Below, piece by piece: positions 8,160 to 16,490 of a stretch of 23,966 nucleotides of DNA. Below the pieces are notes generated by a model. That model was not told the DNA's origin and ran no database searches. It saw only the letters and a list, made by a program, of their open reading frames with translations. How positions within the stretch are numbered: the stretch's first letter is position 1; every line of letters begins with the position of its first letter. A program made the translations under genes and the position numbers. Where the stretch lies: NCBI GenBank assembly GCA_043804035.1, contig JAZDJJ010000119.1, positions 1 through 23,966 of the forward strand, given 5' to 3'. The stretch comes from JAZDJJ01 sp043804035. GTDB lineage: Bacteria > Bacteroidota > Bacteroidia > Palsa-948.

Positions 8160-9020
8160 ATGAGATATTACCGTTTATACAGATTGATTTGGATAACACC
8201 GATTGTTTGTTGTTTATTGTTCATTGTCTATTCTTTTCACACACCTTCTCCCTGCAGAATGATTATTGACAAAATGTTGATAAGCATTGATAATATCAAA
8301 ACTATGAAGTTTCATCTGAAAGCAATTGAACGATTCAACGGAAAATTAATATTCAGTAAAGCGCAGGTAAAGATGAGTCGTTCGCCATTGAAAATTTATC
8401 TATATCTAAATGGTCCTGAAGTGCTGTGGATAGAAGACAAAAATAAAGACAATGCGATGGTGAACCCTCATGGTTTTCCGTTCATAAACCTGAATATTAG
8501 TTCTACAAATTTTCTTATGCGAAAAAATCAACATCACATAGTGAAAGAAGTGGGTTATGATTATTTTAGAGAAATTATCCGGGAAGCAATAAAAATTACA
8601 GACAATAATTTTGATTCTTACTTCAAATATCAGGGCGAAGTGGAATGGGAAAAACATACGTGCTATTTCATTACTATTGTGTATCCCGATTTTAAATATG
8701 AGGATTATATCGTGAAAAAAGACGAAACATTAGTAACGATTGCCCATGCACTACACGTAAATGACTATATGCTATTGGAGTTGAACTCATCAAAAGTTTC
8801 TTATTATGATGATGTAAAAACCGAACAGATTATAAAAGTGCCAAATGCTTATGGCAGTAAAATAATATTATACATTGATAAAGAACTGCTGCTGCCACTA
8901 GTGATAAAAGTGTATGATGAAAAAGGATTGTTTGAAATGTACGAATATCATAACCTATTAGTGAATCCCAAAATTGCCGATGAGGAATTTACAAAAGATT
9001 ACAAGGAGTATGGGTTTTGA
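8160..9020 (+). CDS. DUF1571-like exported protein with an embedded LysM-like segment
   Basis: A 286-residue protein. It begins with a membrane-targeting segment (residues about 8–26, WITPIVCCLLFIVYSF) followed by PSPC, possibly a signal anchor rather than a cleaved signal. The body starts IDKMLISIDNIKTMKFHLKA and includes RFNGKLIFSKAQVKM and GPEVLWIEDKNKDNAMVNP, matching the outer-membrane LolA/DUF1571-like pattern as I remember it. Residues about 180–225 read YIVKKDETLVTIAHALHVND … QIIKVPN, which resembles a LysM peptidoglycan-binding module inserted in the fold. The end (VYDEKGLFEMYEYHNLLVNP … DEEF) fits the DUF1571 C terminus. It heads a probable operon with dprA (47-base gap). The signal-peptide codons hold a 7-bp repeat array. 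Function unknown; perhaps cell-envelope. Confidence 0.65.
   Translation: MRYYRLYRLIWITPIVCCLLFIVYSFHTPSPCRMIIDKMLISIDNIKTMKFHLKAIERFNGKLIFSKAQVKMSRSPLKIYLYLNGPEVLWIEDKNKDNAMVNPHGFPFINLNISSTNFLMRKNQHHIVKEVGYDYFREIIREAIKITDNNFDSYFKYQGEVEWEKHTCYFITIVYPDFKYEDYIVKKDETLVTIAHALHVNDYMLLELNSSKVSYYDDVKTEQIIKVPNAYGSKIILYIDKELLLPLVIKVYDEKGLFEMYEYHNLLVNPKIADEEFTKDYKEYGF
8202..8236 (+). repeat. Imperfect heptanucleotide array in signal-peptide codons
   Basis: Five consecutive 7-mers read ATTGTTT, GTTGTTT, ATTGTTC, ATTGTCT, ATTCTTT. They encode the hydrophobic IVCCLLFIVYSF part of the DUF1571-like protein. The core ATTG every seven bases matches the intergenic array at 18180–18228. Confidence 0.55.
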
Positions 9021-9067
9021 ATAAAACAAGTATAAATTGAAAACACCAAAGTATCGTGTAAGCAAAG

Positions 9068-10195
9068 ATGACTGAGCAATTAAAATATCAAATAGCAATA
9101 ACACTTGTTCCCGGTATTGGCGATGTGCTTGCTAAAAATCTCATTGCTTACTGCGGCAGTGCTGAAGCAGTTTTCTCTGAAAAAAAACATAAGTTGAAAA
9201 AAATCCCCGGAGTAGGTGAAATGCTGGCGGGTACTCTTCAAAACAAAACTATTATGAATGAAGTACTGGAACGTGCCAATCATGAAATAAAATTCATTGA
9301 AAAAGAAAATATCATTCCTCTTTTTTTTACCGACCAGAATTATCCCAAACGACTTAAGCAATGCGATGACGGACCTGTGATGCTTTATACAAAAGGAAAA
9401 ATGAATTTGAATGCTGAACGAATTATCAGTATAGTTGGCTCTCGCAGACATACCGCTTATGGAAGAAAAATATGCGAGCAGATGATTGCCGATTTTGTTC
9501 CGTATAATATTCTTGTAGTCAGTGGACTGGCTTACGGTATTGATATTTGTGCTCATCGGGCATCACTTAAAAATAATATTCCCACTGCTGCTGTTTTAGC
9601 TCATGGATTAGAGAAAATTTATCCTTCTGACCATTCTTCTACGGCAAGTGAAATGCTTAACAATGGCGGACTTATTACCGAATTTATCAGCAATACACAA
9701 ATGAACCCTGAATACTTTCCGAGAAGAAATAGAATTGTAGCAGGATTATCTGATGCAGTGATTGTGGTGGAGGCGGCTGCAAAAAGTGGAGCACTCATCA
9801 CAGCAAATATTGCCAATTCTTATAATCGCGATGTTTTTGCAGTTCCGGGTAAAGTGGATGATGTTCTTTCGGAAGGATGCAATTACCTGATTAAACTCAA
9901 CAAGGCAGCACTCATTCGTTCGGCAGAAGATGTTATTTATTTTCTTATGTGGGAAAAACAGCAACAGGGACAAAACAACAAGCACGCATTACAGCAACAA
10001 CTTTTTGTTAAACTTTCTCCTGAAGAAGAAATCATCGTGAATGTTCTTAAAGAAAAAGGAAATATTCACATTGATGCATTGTGCTTTGATGCGAAGTTTA
10101 CCACCAGTAAAACAGCAACGTTGTTACTTAATCTGGAATTTTCAGGACTTGTAAAATCATTGCCGGGGAAAATGTACTCCCTCGTAAATCGTTAA
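9068..10195 (+). CDS. dprA: DNA-processing protein DprA
   Basis: DprA binds incoming single-stranded DNA in the cytoplasm and loads RecA during natural transformation. The 375-residue protein has the full family architecture: an N-terminal helix-hairpin-helix-like domain (residues about 1–70, LVPGIGDVLAKNLI and IPGVGEML), the Rossmann-like core (about 85–290, with SIVGSRRHTAYGRKI, VVSGLAYGIDICAHRASL, VLAHGLEKIYP, FPRRNRIVAGLSDAVIVVEA, SGALITANIA and VFAVPG), and a C-terminal winged-helix domain (about 310–375). No truncation is visible. It lies between the DUF1571-like gene and rsmG on the same strand, with gaps of 47 and 45 bases. Confidence 0.97.
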   Translation: MTEQLKYQIAITLVPGIGDVLAKNLIAYCGSAEAVFSEKKHKLKKIPGVGEMLAGTLQNKTIMNEVLERANHEIKFIEKENIIPLFFTDQNYPKRLKQCDDGPVMLYTKGKMNLNAERIISIVGSRRHTAYGRKICEQMIADFVPYNILVVSGLAYGIDICAHRASLKNNIPTAAVLAHGLEKIYPSDHSSTASEMLNNGGLITEFISNTQMNPEYFPRRNRIVAGLSDAVIVVEAAAKSGALITANIANSYNRDVFAVPGKVDDVLSEGCNYLIKLNKAALIRSAEDVIYFLMWEKQQQGQNNKHALQQQLFVKLSPEEEIIVNVLKEKGNIHIDALCFDAKFTTSKTATLLLNLEFSGLVKSLPGKMYSLVNR

Positions 10196-10240
10196 GTTGA
10201 TTGAACAGGAAAGTGATTATGTTTGTCAAAATATTTTTCT

Positions 10241-10876
10241 ATGGACAGTCCGCAAATAATTTACAAATACTTTCCTGAACTTTCTGAAACACAAAAAAAA
10301 CAGATTGAGCAGTTGGGAAAATTGTATGCTGAATGGAATGCTAAAATAAATGTTATTTCCCGAAAAGATATAGAACATCTCTACAATCGGCATGTGCTTC
10401 ATTCATTAAGTATCACAAAAATAATTTCGTTCAAACCAAAGACAAAAATTTTAGATGTTGGAACTGGTGGAGGGTTTCCGGGAATACCGCTTGCCATTTT
10501 TTTTCCTGAATGTGAATTTTATTTATCTGACTCCATTGCAAAAAAAATAAAAGTAGTGAGAGCAATTACCGAAATAATTAATTTAAAAAATGTAAAAGCA
10601 GAACAAATACGTGCTGAAGAAGTGAAAGAAAAATTTCATTTCGTAATAAGCCGTGCAGTAACAGAACTTTCTGAATTTTATAAATGGGTGAGGAATAAAT
10701 TTCTTTTTGATAATTTTAATAAACTGCCAAATGGAATCCTTTATTTAAAAGGCGGAGATTTAAAAGAAGAAATTGGCAAGATTAAGATTGTGGAGTATGA
10801 ATTAAAAAATTATTTTGAAGAAGATTTTTTTGAAACAAAGAAAATAGTTTACATTCCTGCAAATACTCATTCGTAA
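10241..10876 (+). CDS. rsmG: 16S rRNA (guanine-N7) methyltransferase RsmG
   Basis: RsmG methylates G527 of 16S rRNA using S-adenosylmethionine. The 211-residue length is normal. Visible motifs are the N-terminal WNAKINVISRKDIEHLYNRH segment (family NLT-v…Rhi.DSL), the SAM-binding loop ILDVGTGGGFPGIPLA (about residues 71–86) and the later VISRAVTELSEF segment. The frame is open to a TTG at 10223, but the ATG at 10241 gives the normal N terminus. It is the last gene before a 400-bp intergenic region rich in repeats, where the accessory cassette begins. Confidence 0.95.
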   Translation: MDSPQIIYKYFPELSETQKKQIEQLGKLYAEWNAKINVISRKDIEHLYNRHVLHSLSITKIISFKPKTKILDVGTGGGFPGIPLAIFFPECEFYLSDSIAKKIKVVRAITEIINLKNVKAEQIRAEEVKEKFHFVISRAVTELSEFYKWVRNKFLFDNFNKLPNGILYLKGGDLKEEIGKIKIVEYELKNYFEEDFFETKKIVYIPANTHS

Positions 10877-10929
10877 ATCTGTGCCAATCGTGTTTTTCTA
10901 AGTATGCTCCTCATCTTCTACTTTCACTT

Positions 10930-11060
10930 GATTTCTTCTATACTTCGGCAAATTTCGGCAATATTTCGGCAATATTTCGGCAAGCTCAATAACCTGCTCA
11001 ATTACCTGCTCAATTACCAAGCTCAGTATACCATAAATCCTTTTTGATTTTTATTCCGTT
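10930..11060. repeat. Left flanking repeat of the accessory cassette, with internal tandem arrays
   Basis: Two blocks recur at 18806–18891 in the same orientation: 10930–10951 (22/22 identical) and 11021–11060 (37/40 identical). Between the blocks this copy carries extra arrays: TTCGGCAA at 10944, 10954, 10965 and 10976 (period 10–11), then GCTCAAT(A/T)ACC at 10984, 10996 and 11008 (period 12). An inverted copy CTTGCCGAAA at 11072–11081 can pair with TTTCGGCAAG at 10975–10984. The 407-bp gap 10877–11283 holds no recognisable gene; besides this it has the repeats at 11135 and the terminator at 11236. Confidence 0.85.
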
Positions 11061-11134
11061 CTCGTATTGATCTTGCCGAAAATATATATAATTATCAATG
11101 TTATTTAGTATTCGTGATTTTAATATTTGTATTT

Positions 11135-11196
11135 ATTATTTGTTTCGGATTTGGTTCTTCGGATTTCGTATTGATTATTTGTTTCGGATTTGGTTC
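11135..11196. repeat. Direct repeat of 23 bp, period 39
   Basis: An identical 23-bp sequence, ATTATTTGTTTCGGATTTGG plus TTC, occurs at 11135–11157 and 11174–11196. The 16-base spacer also contains TTCGGATTTCG. No coding frame uses it. It lies between the flanking repeat and the terminator hairpin. Confidence 0.8.
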
Positions 11197-11235
11197 CCTT
11201 AGTTAAGCGTAGATTGTAAGAAAAACAATTAAAAT

Positions 11236-11275
11236 GTTGAGCGTAGCGGGACGCTACGCTCAACGGGTTTTTTTT
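11236..11275. terminator. Strong bidirectional terminator hairpin
   Basis: A perfect 13-bp stem, GTTGAGCGTAGCG (11236–11248) with CGCTACGCTCAAC (11252–11264), encloses a GGA loop and is followed by GGG and eight T on the plus strand. On the minus strand the hairpin is followed by ATTTTAATTGTTTTT. It sits 20 bases past the stop of the HlyD-like gene, closing the minus-strand peptide operon and also protecting it from rsmG read-through. Confidence 0.85.
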
Positions 11276-11283
11276 GACAGACA

Positions 11284-11814
11284 CTAATTATCAAACAATA
11301 CTTGTATTGGTTGTATCAATTTATAAATAAGAGATTTTTCATTGATTATAATCTCTGCTGTACCCGATAAACCATCAATATATATTAAATGTTTATTTGA
11401 ATTTGTTATAATTTCTTTACCAATCATAATTTCAACAATATAATATTGTTTGCCATTATCAATTACTGAGTTGTAATTAACATTACTAATTTTATTATTA
11501 ATTGCTCCATATTCTATAAAAGAATATTGATTTAATTTTAAAATAACTTTTTGATTTACTTTAATTTTTGAAATGTTTTTTACTGGAACTTTTACTTTAG
11601 CAATGAAATTATTATTAAGAGTATTTTCAATAGTTATTTCCGAAATTATTTTTTCAGGGTACTTAATAAAAATAGAAATTACAAATAATGCAACAATAAT
11701 AAAAAAAATCAAACTAATTCCCAAACGAATTATATAATGCGGAACCTTTCCCATTATTTCTTTAACTTCTTCGCTTCGGAGTTCTATTTGGTTTGTATTT
11801 TTATTTTCTATCAT
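11284..11814 (-). CDS. Short HlyD-type adaptor lacking the lipoyl/coiled-coil portion
   Basis: A 176-residue membrane-fusion-like protein. Residues 13–27 (RSEEVKEIMGKVPHY) and the transmembrane helix at about 28–50 match the N termini of HlyD adaptors in Bacteroidetes peptide-export operons. After IKYPEKIISEITIEN the sequence passes straight into what looks like the C-terminal beta domain (NNNFIAKVKVPVKNISKIKV, KVILKLNQYSFIEYG, then GLSGTAEIIINEKSLIYKLI). The lipoyl halves and the alpha-helical hairpin, about 200 residues in ordinary family members, are missing without any frameshift, so the frame is intact. It begins 5 bases after the ABC exporter stop on the same strand and presumably works with it in the inner membrane and periplasm. 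Whether it can span to an outer-membrane partner is doubtful. Confidence 0.75.
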   Translation of the reverse strand: MIENKNTNQIELRSEEVKEIMGKVPHYIIRLGISLIFFIIVALFVISIFIKYPEKIISEITIENTLNNNFIAKVKVPVKNISKIKVNQKVILKLNQYSFIEYGAINNKISNVNYNSVIDNGKQYYIVEIMIGKEIITNSNKHLIYIDGLSGTAEIIINEKSLIYKLIQPIQVLFDN

Positions 11815-11819
11815 CTTCT

Positions 11820-13679
11820 TTATTTTCCTAATTCTAATTGATTTTTTACAAGTTGAAAATAAATTCCTTTTGCTTCTGTTAATTCTTCATGTGTTCCTAA
11901 TTCAACGAGTTCGCCTTTTTCTAAAACAACAATTTGGTCAGCATTTTTAACTGTACTTAAACGATGTGCCACAATTACTACTGTTTTGCCCTCAAAAAAA
12001 TTATTCAAATTCTCAACAATTACTCTTTCACTTTTTGCATCAAGAGCATTAGTTGCTTCATCAAAAAATAAAAACTCCGGATTCTTATAAACGGCTCTTG
12101 CAATTAATATTCTTTGTTTTTGCCCTTGACTTAATCCATGTCCATCTGAGCCGATTTTTGTATTAAATCTTAACGGTAAGGAATCTATTAAACTTTTAAT
12201 GTCAGCAATAATACAAGCATTTAATAAATTTTCTTTATTTATATTTTCTTCGCCTACCGCAATATTATTTGCTATAGTATCTGAAAAAATAAATCCATCC
12301 TGCATCACAGCACCACATTGACTCCTCCACCATTTATTACTGAATTTTTCAAGATTTTGTTTTTCTATTGTGATTTCCCCTTCAACTGGTTTATAAAATC
12401 CAAGCATTAATTTTACAAGTGTTGTTTTACCACTTCCACTAGTCCCTACTATTGCAGTAATTTTCTTTTCTGGAATAATTAAATTTATATTATTCAAAAC
12501 TTTTTCTGAATATGGACCTTCATATTGAAAAACCAATTTTTTAATTTTAATAGTTCTGGTTTCGGGCAATTCCGATATTTTTTGTTCCCGTGGATTTTCT
12601 TCATCATCTTTTTGGTGAACTTCGCCAAGACGTTCAAAACTTAATTTTGCATCTTGAAGAGATTGAATAAAAGTAATCATTTGTTCAACTGGAGCATTTA
12701 ATTGTCCCACAATATATTGAACAGACAACATCATTCCTAATGTCATTTCTCCTTTTATTACTGATGTGGCTGCAATTATTGAAATAAAAATATTTATAAT
12801 CCCGTTAATAAAAACTGAACCTGCTTGCTGGTACTGACTTAATGCTAATGATTTTATATTTAGTTTGAATATTTTTGCTTGTAAACGTTCCCATTTCCAT
12901 CGTTTTTGTTTTTCTGCATTTTGTAATTTAATTTCCTGCATTCCCTGAATAAGCTGAACTAAATTTGCCTGATTTTCCGATGATTGACTGAACCTTGTAT
13001 AATCAAGTACTCGTCTACGTTTCATGAATAATAATATCCATCCTATGTACAAAAAACTACCAATTAAAAATAATGCTAATATTTTTGTACTATAAAAAGC
13101 AAGGACTATTGCAAAAACAAAAATATTTACAAACGAAAAAAGTATACTCAGGGTTTGACTCGTGAGAAAATGCTCAATACGTTCATGGTCGTCAATTCTT
13201 TGTTTTATGTCACCAAGCATTTTTGTATCAAAATAGCCAATGGGTAATTTCATTAACTTGATTAAAAAATCAGAAATTAAAGAAATATTTATCCTTGTGC
13301 TGATATGCAAAAGTATCCATGAACGGATAAAATCAACTAAAGCACGGCTGATAAATAAAATCATCTGTGCAAGTAAAACAAGATATATAAAGTTTATGTT
13401 TTGTGTTGAAATACCAACATCTACAATACTTTGAGTTAAAAATGGAAAAATTAATTGTAATAAACTACCGATAAATAATCCAACGAATAATTGGAACATT
13501 AGTTTTTTGTAGGGAGTAATATATCTCAGTAAATAAATAAATCTTGTTTTATTTATTGCTTCATCTTTTTTATCATAAAATGTAGCTAATGGCTGAAGAA
13601 AAAGGCAAATCCCTCTTTGTTCTCCATTTTGAACCGTGCTTTCCCAATTATTAATAAATGTTTCTTTATCAAGTTTCAA
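11820..13679 (-). CDS. ABC exporter, transmembrane and ATPase part (3' piece of a split C39-ABC gene)
   Basis: This 619-residue frame holds the exporter core: about six transmembrane helices between residues 55 and 345, then the ATPase domain with Walker A GTSGSGKT (412–419), Q-loop Gln (460), signature LSQGQ (516–520, variant of LSGGQ), Walker B FLFFDEATN and switch His in AHR (572). The first codon is a TTG and the frame continues upstream without a stop into residues IVRIADPAIGLL, which is the end of a C39 peptidase domain. So this is not an independent start but the second part of one peptidase-containing ABC transporter, displaced by one base at the A8 run (13714–13721). Family members are about 720 residues, matching the sum of the two pieces. 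Role: export of a Gly-Gly-leader peptide with leader removal. Confidence 0.9.
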   Translation of the reverse strand: MKLDKETFINNWESTVQNGEQRGICLFLQPLATFYDKKDEAINKTRFIYLLRYITPYKKLMFQLFVGLFIGSLLQLIFPFLTQSIVDVGISTQNINFIYLVLLAQMILFISRALVDFIRSWILLHISTRINISLISDFLIKLMKLPIGYFDTKMLGDIKQRIDDHERIEHFLTSQTLSILFSFVNIFVFAIVLAFYSTKILALFLIGSFLYIGWILLFMKRRRVLDYTRFSQSSENQANLVQLIQGMQEIKLQNAEKQKRWKWERLQAKIFKLNIKSLALSQYQQAGSVFINGIINIFISIIAATSVIKGEMTLGMMLSVQYIVGQLNAPVEQMITFIQSLQDAKLSFERLGEVHQKDDEENPREQKISELPETRTIKIKKLVFQYEGPYSEKVLNNINLIIPEKKITAIVGTSGSGKTTLVKLMLGFYKPVEGEITIEKQNLEKFSNKWWRSQCGAVMQDGFIFSDTIANNIAVGEENINKENLLNACIIADIKSLIDSLPLRFNTKIGSDGHGLSQGQKQRILIARAVYKNPEFLFFDEATNALDAKSERVIVENLNNFFEGKTVVIVAHRLSTVKNADQIVVLEKGELVELGTHEELTEAKGIYFQLVKNQLELGK

Positions 13680-13684
13680 TAAAC

Positions 13685-14008
13685 CTATTGCAGGATCGGC
13701 AATCCGAACAATATTTTTTTTATTTTATATACTACAACAAAATGTTCTTGTTTCCAATGCACTATAAATGGAACAGGTTGTTCTTTTAAAAGTTTATCAT
13801 AACCAATACGCACTCCCATTGTACGAAAACCAATACTCTCTGCTGCATCGCTGATGCCAAGTAATGATACACCTTCGCGGGTTATATAACATTTATCACG
13901 AAGTGTTTGTAAAGTATAATCCTTGCCATAATATTTTGCAATCATCCGAAGACAAGTTGCTCCGCAATCCATTGCATCGTACTGAGCAAAAAATGGAAAC
14001 CTGCTCAT
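13685..14008 (-). CDS. C39 (bacteriocin-processing) peptidase domain, 5' piece of the split exporter
   Basis: A 107-residue frame starting 4 bases after the outer-membrane gene. It has the C39 cysteine motif QYDAMDCGATCLRMIAKYYG with catalytic Cys15 and the HFVVVYKI strand with catalytic His89. C39 peptidases cleave leader peptides after Gly-Gly on the cytoplasmic side of the exporter. The third catalytic residue, the Asp of the ADP motif, is not in this frame: it appears one base out of frame in the downstream piece. The last ten residues (ILFGLPILQ region) are out-of-frame translation after the A8 run. One extra A in that run would restore a continuous KKNIVRIADPAIG joining the two pieces. 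As it stands this fragment alone should be inactive. Confidence 0.9.
   Translation of the reverse strand: MSRFPFFAQYDAMDCGATCLRMIAKYYGKDYTLQTLRDKCYITREGVSLLGISDAAESIGFRTMGVRIGYDKLLKEQPVPFIVHWKQEHFVVVYKIKKILFGLPILQ
13714..13721 (-). other. Frameshift site: A8 homopolymer splitting the C39-ABC gene
   Basis: The minus-strand mRNA has eight A between GTATATAAAAT and TATTGTTCGG. With eight, the peptidase frame ends at a TAG 11 codons later; with nine, both domains form one protein. The site falls between the catalytic His and Asp codons. A deletion, a homopolymer sequencing error and polymerase slippage on the run are all compatible with the sequence. Confidence 0.9.
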
Positions 14009-14012
14009 TTTA

Positions 14013-16451
14013 CTATTCTCCGATTTTCAAGTTCTTTGTCCCCCTATCTCCCTGGCGAAAATTATATTGAACCGAAAAAGAATATAATCGCTTGTGGTTT
14101 GAATCTGTAATTTCAGTATCACTTGTAATTCCAAAATTATTTGAATATGAGCCGTGTTCAACCAAATCGTCTAATATGTTATTCATGCCTAATGTGATTC
14201 TTAATTTATTATTAAAAAACTTTTTACTTATATTAAACGAAGAATTTATGTATGCTTTATTATATCCATTATATGTTAGTTCTTTGGCGTAATAATTTAC
14301 ATAAAACATTGTATAAAACTCTTTTATTTTATACTCCATATTATACTTTACATTATATCCAAACTGTTTTCTTATTAAATTGTTTAACGGTAAATTATAG
14401 TGAGTAGCAATATTGATAAGTGCTTTTGTATCGTAATAGGTATGAAAAATACTTGATGACAATGAAAAATTAAATTTACTATTAACTTGGAGCCACAACG
14501 ATAAATCAACACCTGTGTTGGTTTGTTTGGCTATATTTTCGGACTTTGATAAAACTAATAAAGATGTCAGAGGAATTGAAACTTCTGCAACTTCATTATT
14601 TGTATAATTAAAAAATCCTTCTGCTGATGCTGTCCATTTTTCTTTATTATAGGAATATCCCAAATAAACCGAATAAAAATCTACCGGCTTTAACAATGAA
14701 TTCCCGGAACCCCAATAGTAAGGATTATACTTATCAATATAATCCGAAAGTTGATAAAAATAAGGGAAATTGGTTGTTTGTGATAATGTAAGTTTAACTT
14801 CTGATGTATCATTTATTGCGAAAACAATTGTTGCCGATGGTAATATTTTGAAATAATTTTTATTTATTGGAATGATAATATTTTTATTATTAGTATCAAA
14901 CCTGGTGTAACTCCCTTTTATTAATTTATCTTTTAGATTAATGCCTCCATCTAATTTCCATTTTTTTAACGTCGTCCCAAAGCGATACGATAAATCATGC
15001 TGTTGATTTATATCATAATCAAACTGGCTTTGTGGTAAATACAATTTATCAAAAATATAATGTTTTTTTATTAAGGAATCTTCTATTTCTATTGATAAGT
15101 CGTATGATAAATTCCATCTCGTATTATCCGAAATAAAATGATTATAAAAAACATCACAAAATATTTTTTTACTTATATTATTTTTTTCATCCATATATCT
15201 ATATATACTATCTGTCTTAATTGAATTAATAATATGATAATTATAAGATACATTTTCGGGATTATCTTGATTGTCCAATTGATATCCTCCAAATATTCTG
15301 ATATATGTATCGTTTGTATCAAAATTGTGTTTTAATGAAAAACGAATTCCTTTATTAATTTGAATAAATTTTGAATTTTTGATATTACTATAATTGTTTA
15401 ATATTTCATTATTGATATTATTTTTTTCATAAAACACATCATTAAATGGACATTTGTAATTAAAATTAAAAAAACCAGTTCCTATAAAAAGCCGTGTTTT
15501 TTGAGAAGGATTATAAATCCCACCTATAAAATCATAATATAATTGATTAATGAAATCATATGAAAGAATGTTATTTTGTTTGATAGGAAATTGGAATGTA
15601 TTAATATTTTGTTCCGTTTTGTGTTGGACAATTTGTTTATCATTTCTGTTATAAAAATTATTAAATAGTGTGATTTTTTCTTTTTTATAATTAATATTTA
15701 AGAATTCTTTTGAATTATCAATATTTTTAAATTCAATAGTACTTAAATTGGTAGAAACCATACTACTAATTCCATCTGTATTTGTTGACTTTAATTTAAT
15801 GTTAATAATGCCGCCTCTGCCACTTCCGCCGGAGCGCATTGCCACATCAATCAATTCTATTTTTGCAACTTTATCCACTGGAACCATTTCTATTTTGGGA
15901 TAAACATATTCAAAAGGTTGGTCATCAACGTATATAGTAGCATTTGCTCCTTTGTACCTTACATTACCTTCTTCATCAACAACCACTCCTGGTAAGGTTC
16001 TTAATAAGTCCAAAATTGTGCGAGCGGCCGCTGTTTTTGCTTCGCTTATATTAAAAACTTTTCTGTCGAATTTTTGTTCCATGTATTTTACATTTCTATC
16101 CACTATTACTTCTTTCATCAGTGTTATATTTTGCTTGACGTATATATTACCTACATCAATTTTTGTTTTATTGTTAAATAAAATATCTATTCTTTTATCA
16201 TCATATCCTACATAATTTGTAAGAAGGTACATTCCTTTTTTATAAGACAATTTTTTTATTTTAAATTCACCTTTTTCGTCTGTCAGAACAGATGTTATTA
16301 TTGAATCATTATCATTTTTTAATAGCACATTTCCGAATGATAATTTTAATTTACTTATGCTGTCGAGCAAAGAACCTATTACTTCGATGGTTTGCGACTT
16401 AACGTTAAGAGTAATGAATAATAACAACAGTATGTAAATACTTTTTTTCAT
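14013..16451 (-). CDS. Outer-membrane beta-barrel (TonB-receptor-like) protein of the peptide operon
   Basis: An 812-residue outer-membrane protein. A signal peptide (residues 1–19, IYILLLLFITLNVKSQ) is followed by a carboxypeptidase-regulatory-like beta domain (about 20–110, with the family's VLTDEKGEFKIKKL pattern), a plug domain (about 125–220, TILDLLRTLPGVVVDEEGNV, YVDDQPF, IELIDV and SGGSGRGGIINIKLK), and a long barrel to residue 812. This order matches the outer membrane protein beta-barrel family (PF14905-like) related to TonB-dependent receptors. It is the second gene of the operon, 39 bases after the radical SAM gene and 4 bases before the peptidase piece, so it very likely serves the same peptide: outer-membrane exit, uptake of the mature product or self-recognition. 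No clear TonB box was identified. Confidence 0.85.
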   Translation of the reverse strand: MKKSIYILLLLFITLNVKSQTIEVIGSLLDSISKLKLSFGNVLLKNDNDSIITSVLTDEKGEFKIKKLSYKKGMYLLTNYVGYDDKRIDILFNNKTKIDVGNIYVKQNITLMKEVIVDRNVKYMEQKFDRKVFNISEAKTAAARTILDLLRTLPGVVVDEEGNVRYKGANATIYVDDQPFEYVYPKIEMVPVDKVAKIELIDVAMRSGGSGRGGIINIKLKSTNTDGISSMVSTNLSTIEFKNIDNSKEFLNINYKKEKITLFNNFYNRNDKQIVQHKTEQNINTFQFPIKQNNILSYDFINQLYYDFIGGIYNPSQKTRLFIGTGFFNFNYKCPFNDVFYEKNNINNEILNNYSNIKNSKFIQINKGIRFSLKHNFDTNDTYIRIFGGYQLDNQDNPENVSYNYHIINSIKTDSIYRYMDEKNNISKKIFCDVFYNHFISDNTRWNLSYDLSIEIEDSLIKKHYIFDKLYLPQSQFDYDINQQHDLSYRFGTTLKKWKLDGGINLKDKLIKGSYTRFDTNNKNIIIPINKNYFKILPSATIVFAINDTSEVKLTLSQTTNFPYFYQLSDYIDKYNPYYWGSGNSLLKPVDFYSVYLGYSYNKEKWTASAEGFFNYTNNEVAEVSIPLTSLLVLSKSENIAKQTNTGVDLSLWLQVNSKFNFSLSSSIFHTYYDTKALINIATHYNLPLNNLIRKQFGYNVKYNMEYKIKEFYTMFYVNYYAKELTYNGYNKAYINSSFNISKKFFNNKLRITLGMNNILDDLVEHGSYSNNFGITSDTEITDSNHKRLYSFSVQYNFRQGDRGTKNLKIGE

Positions 16452-16490
16452 ATGATTTATTATGATTTTTTTTGATACGATTTTTAAATC

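Noticed and set aside
9080..9556. 158-residue minus-strand frame
   Set aside because: Antisense shadow of dprA.
10944..11020. CRISPR-like array
   Set aside because: Units are only 10–12 bp with no unique spacers and no cas genes nearby.
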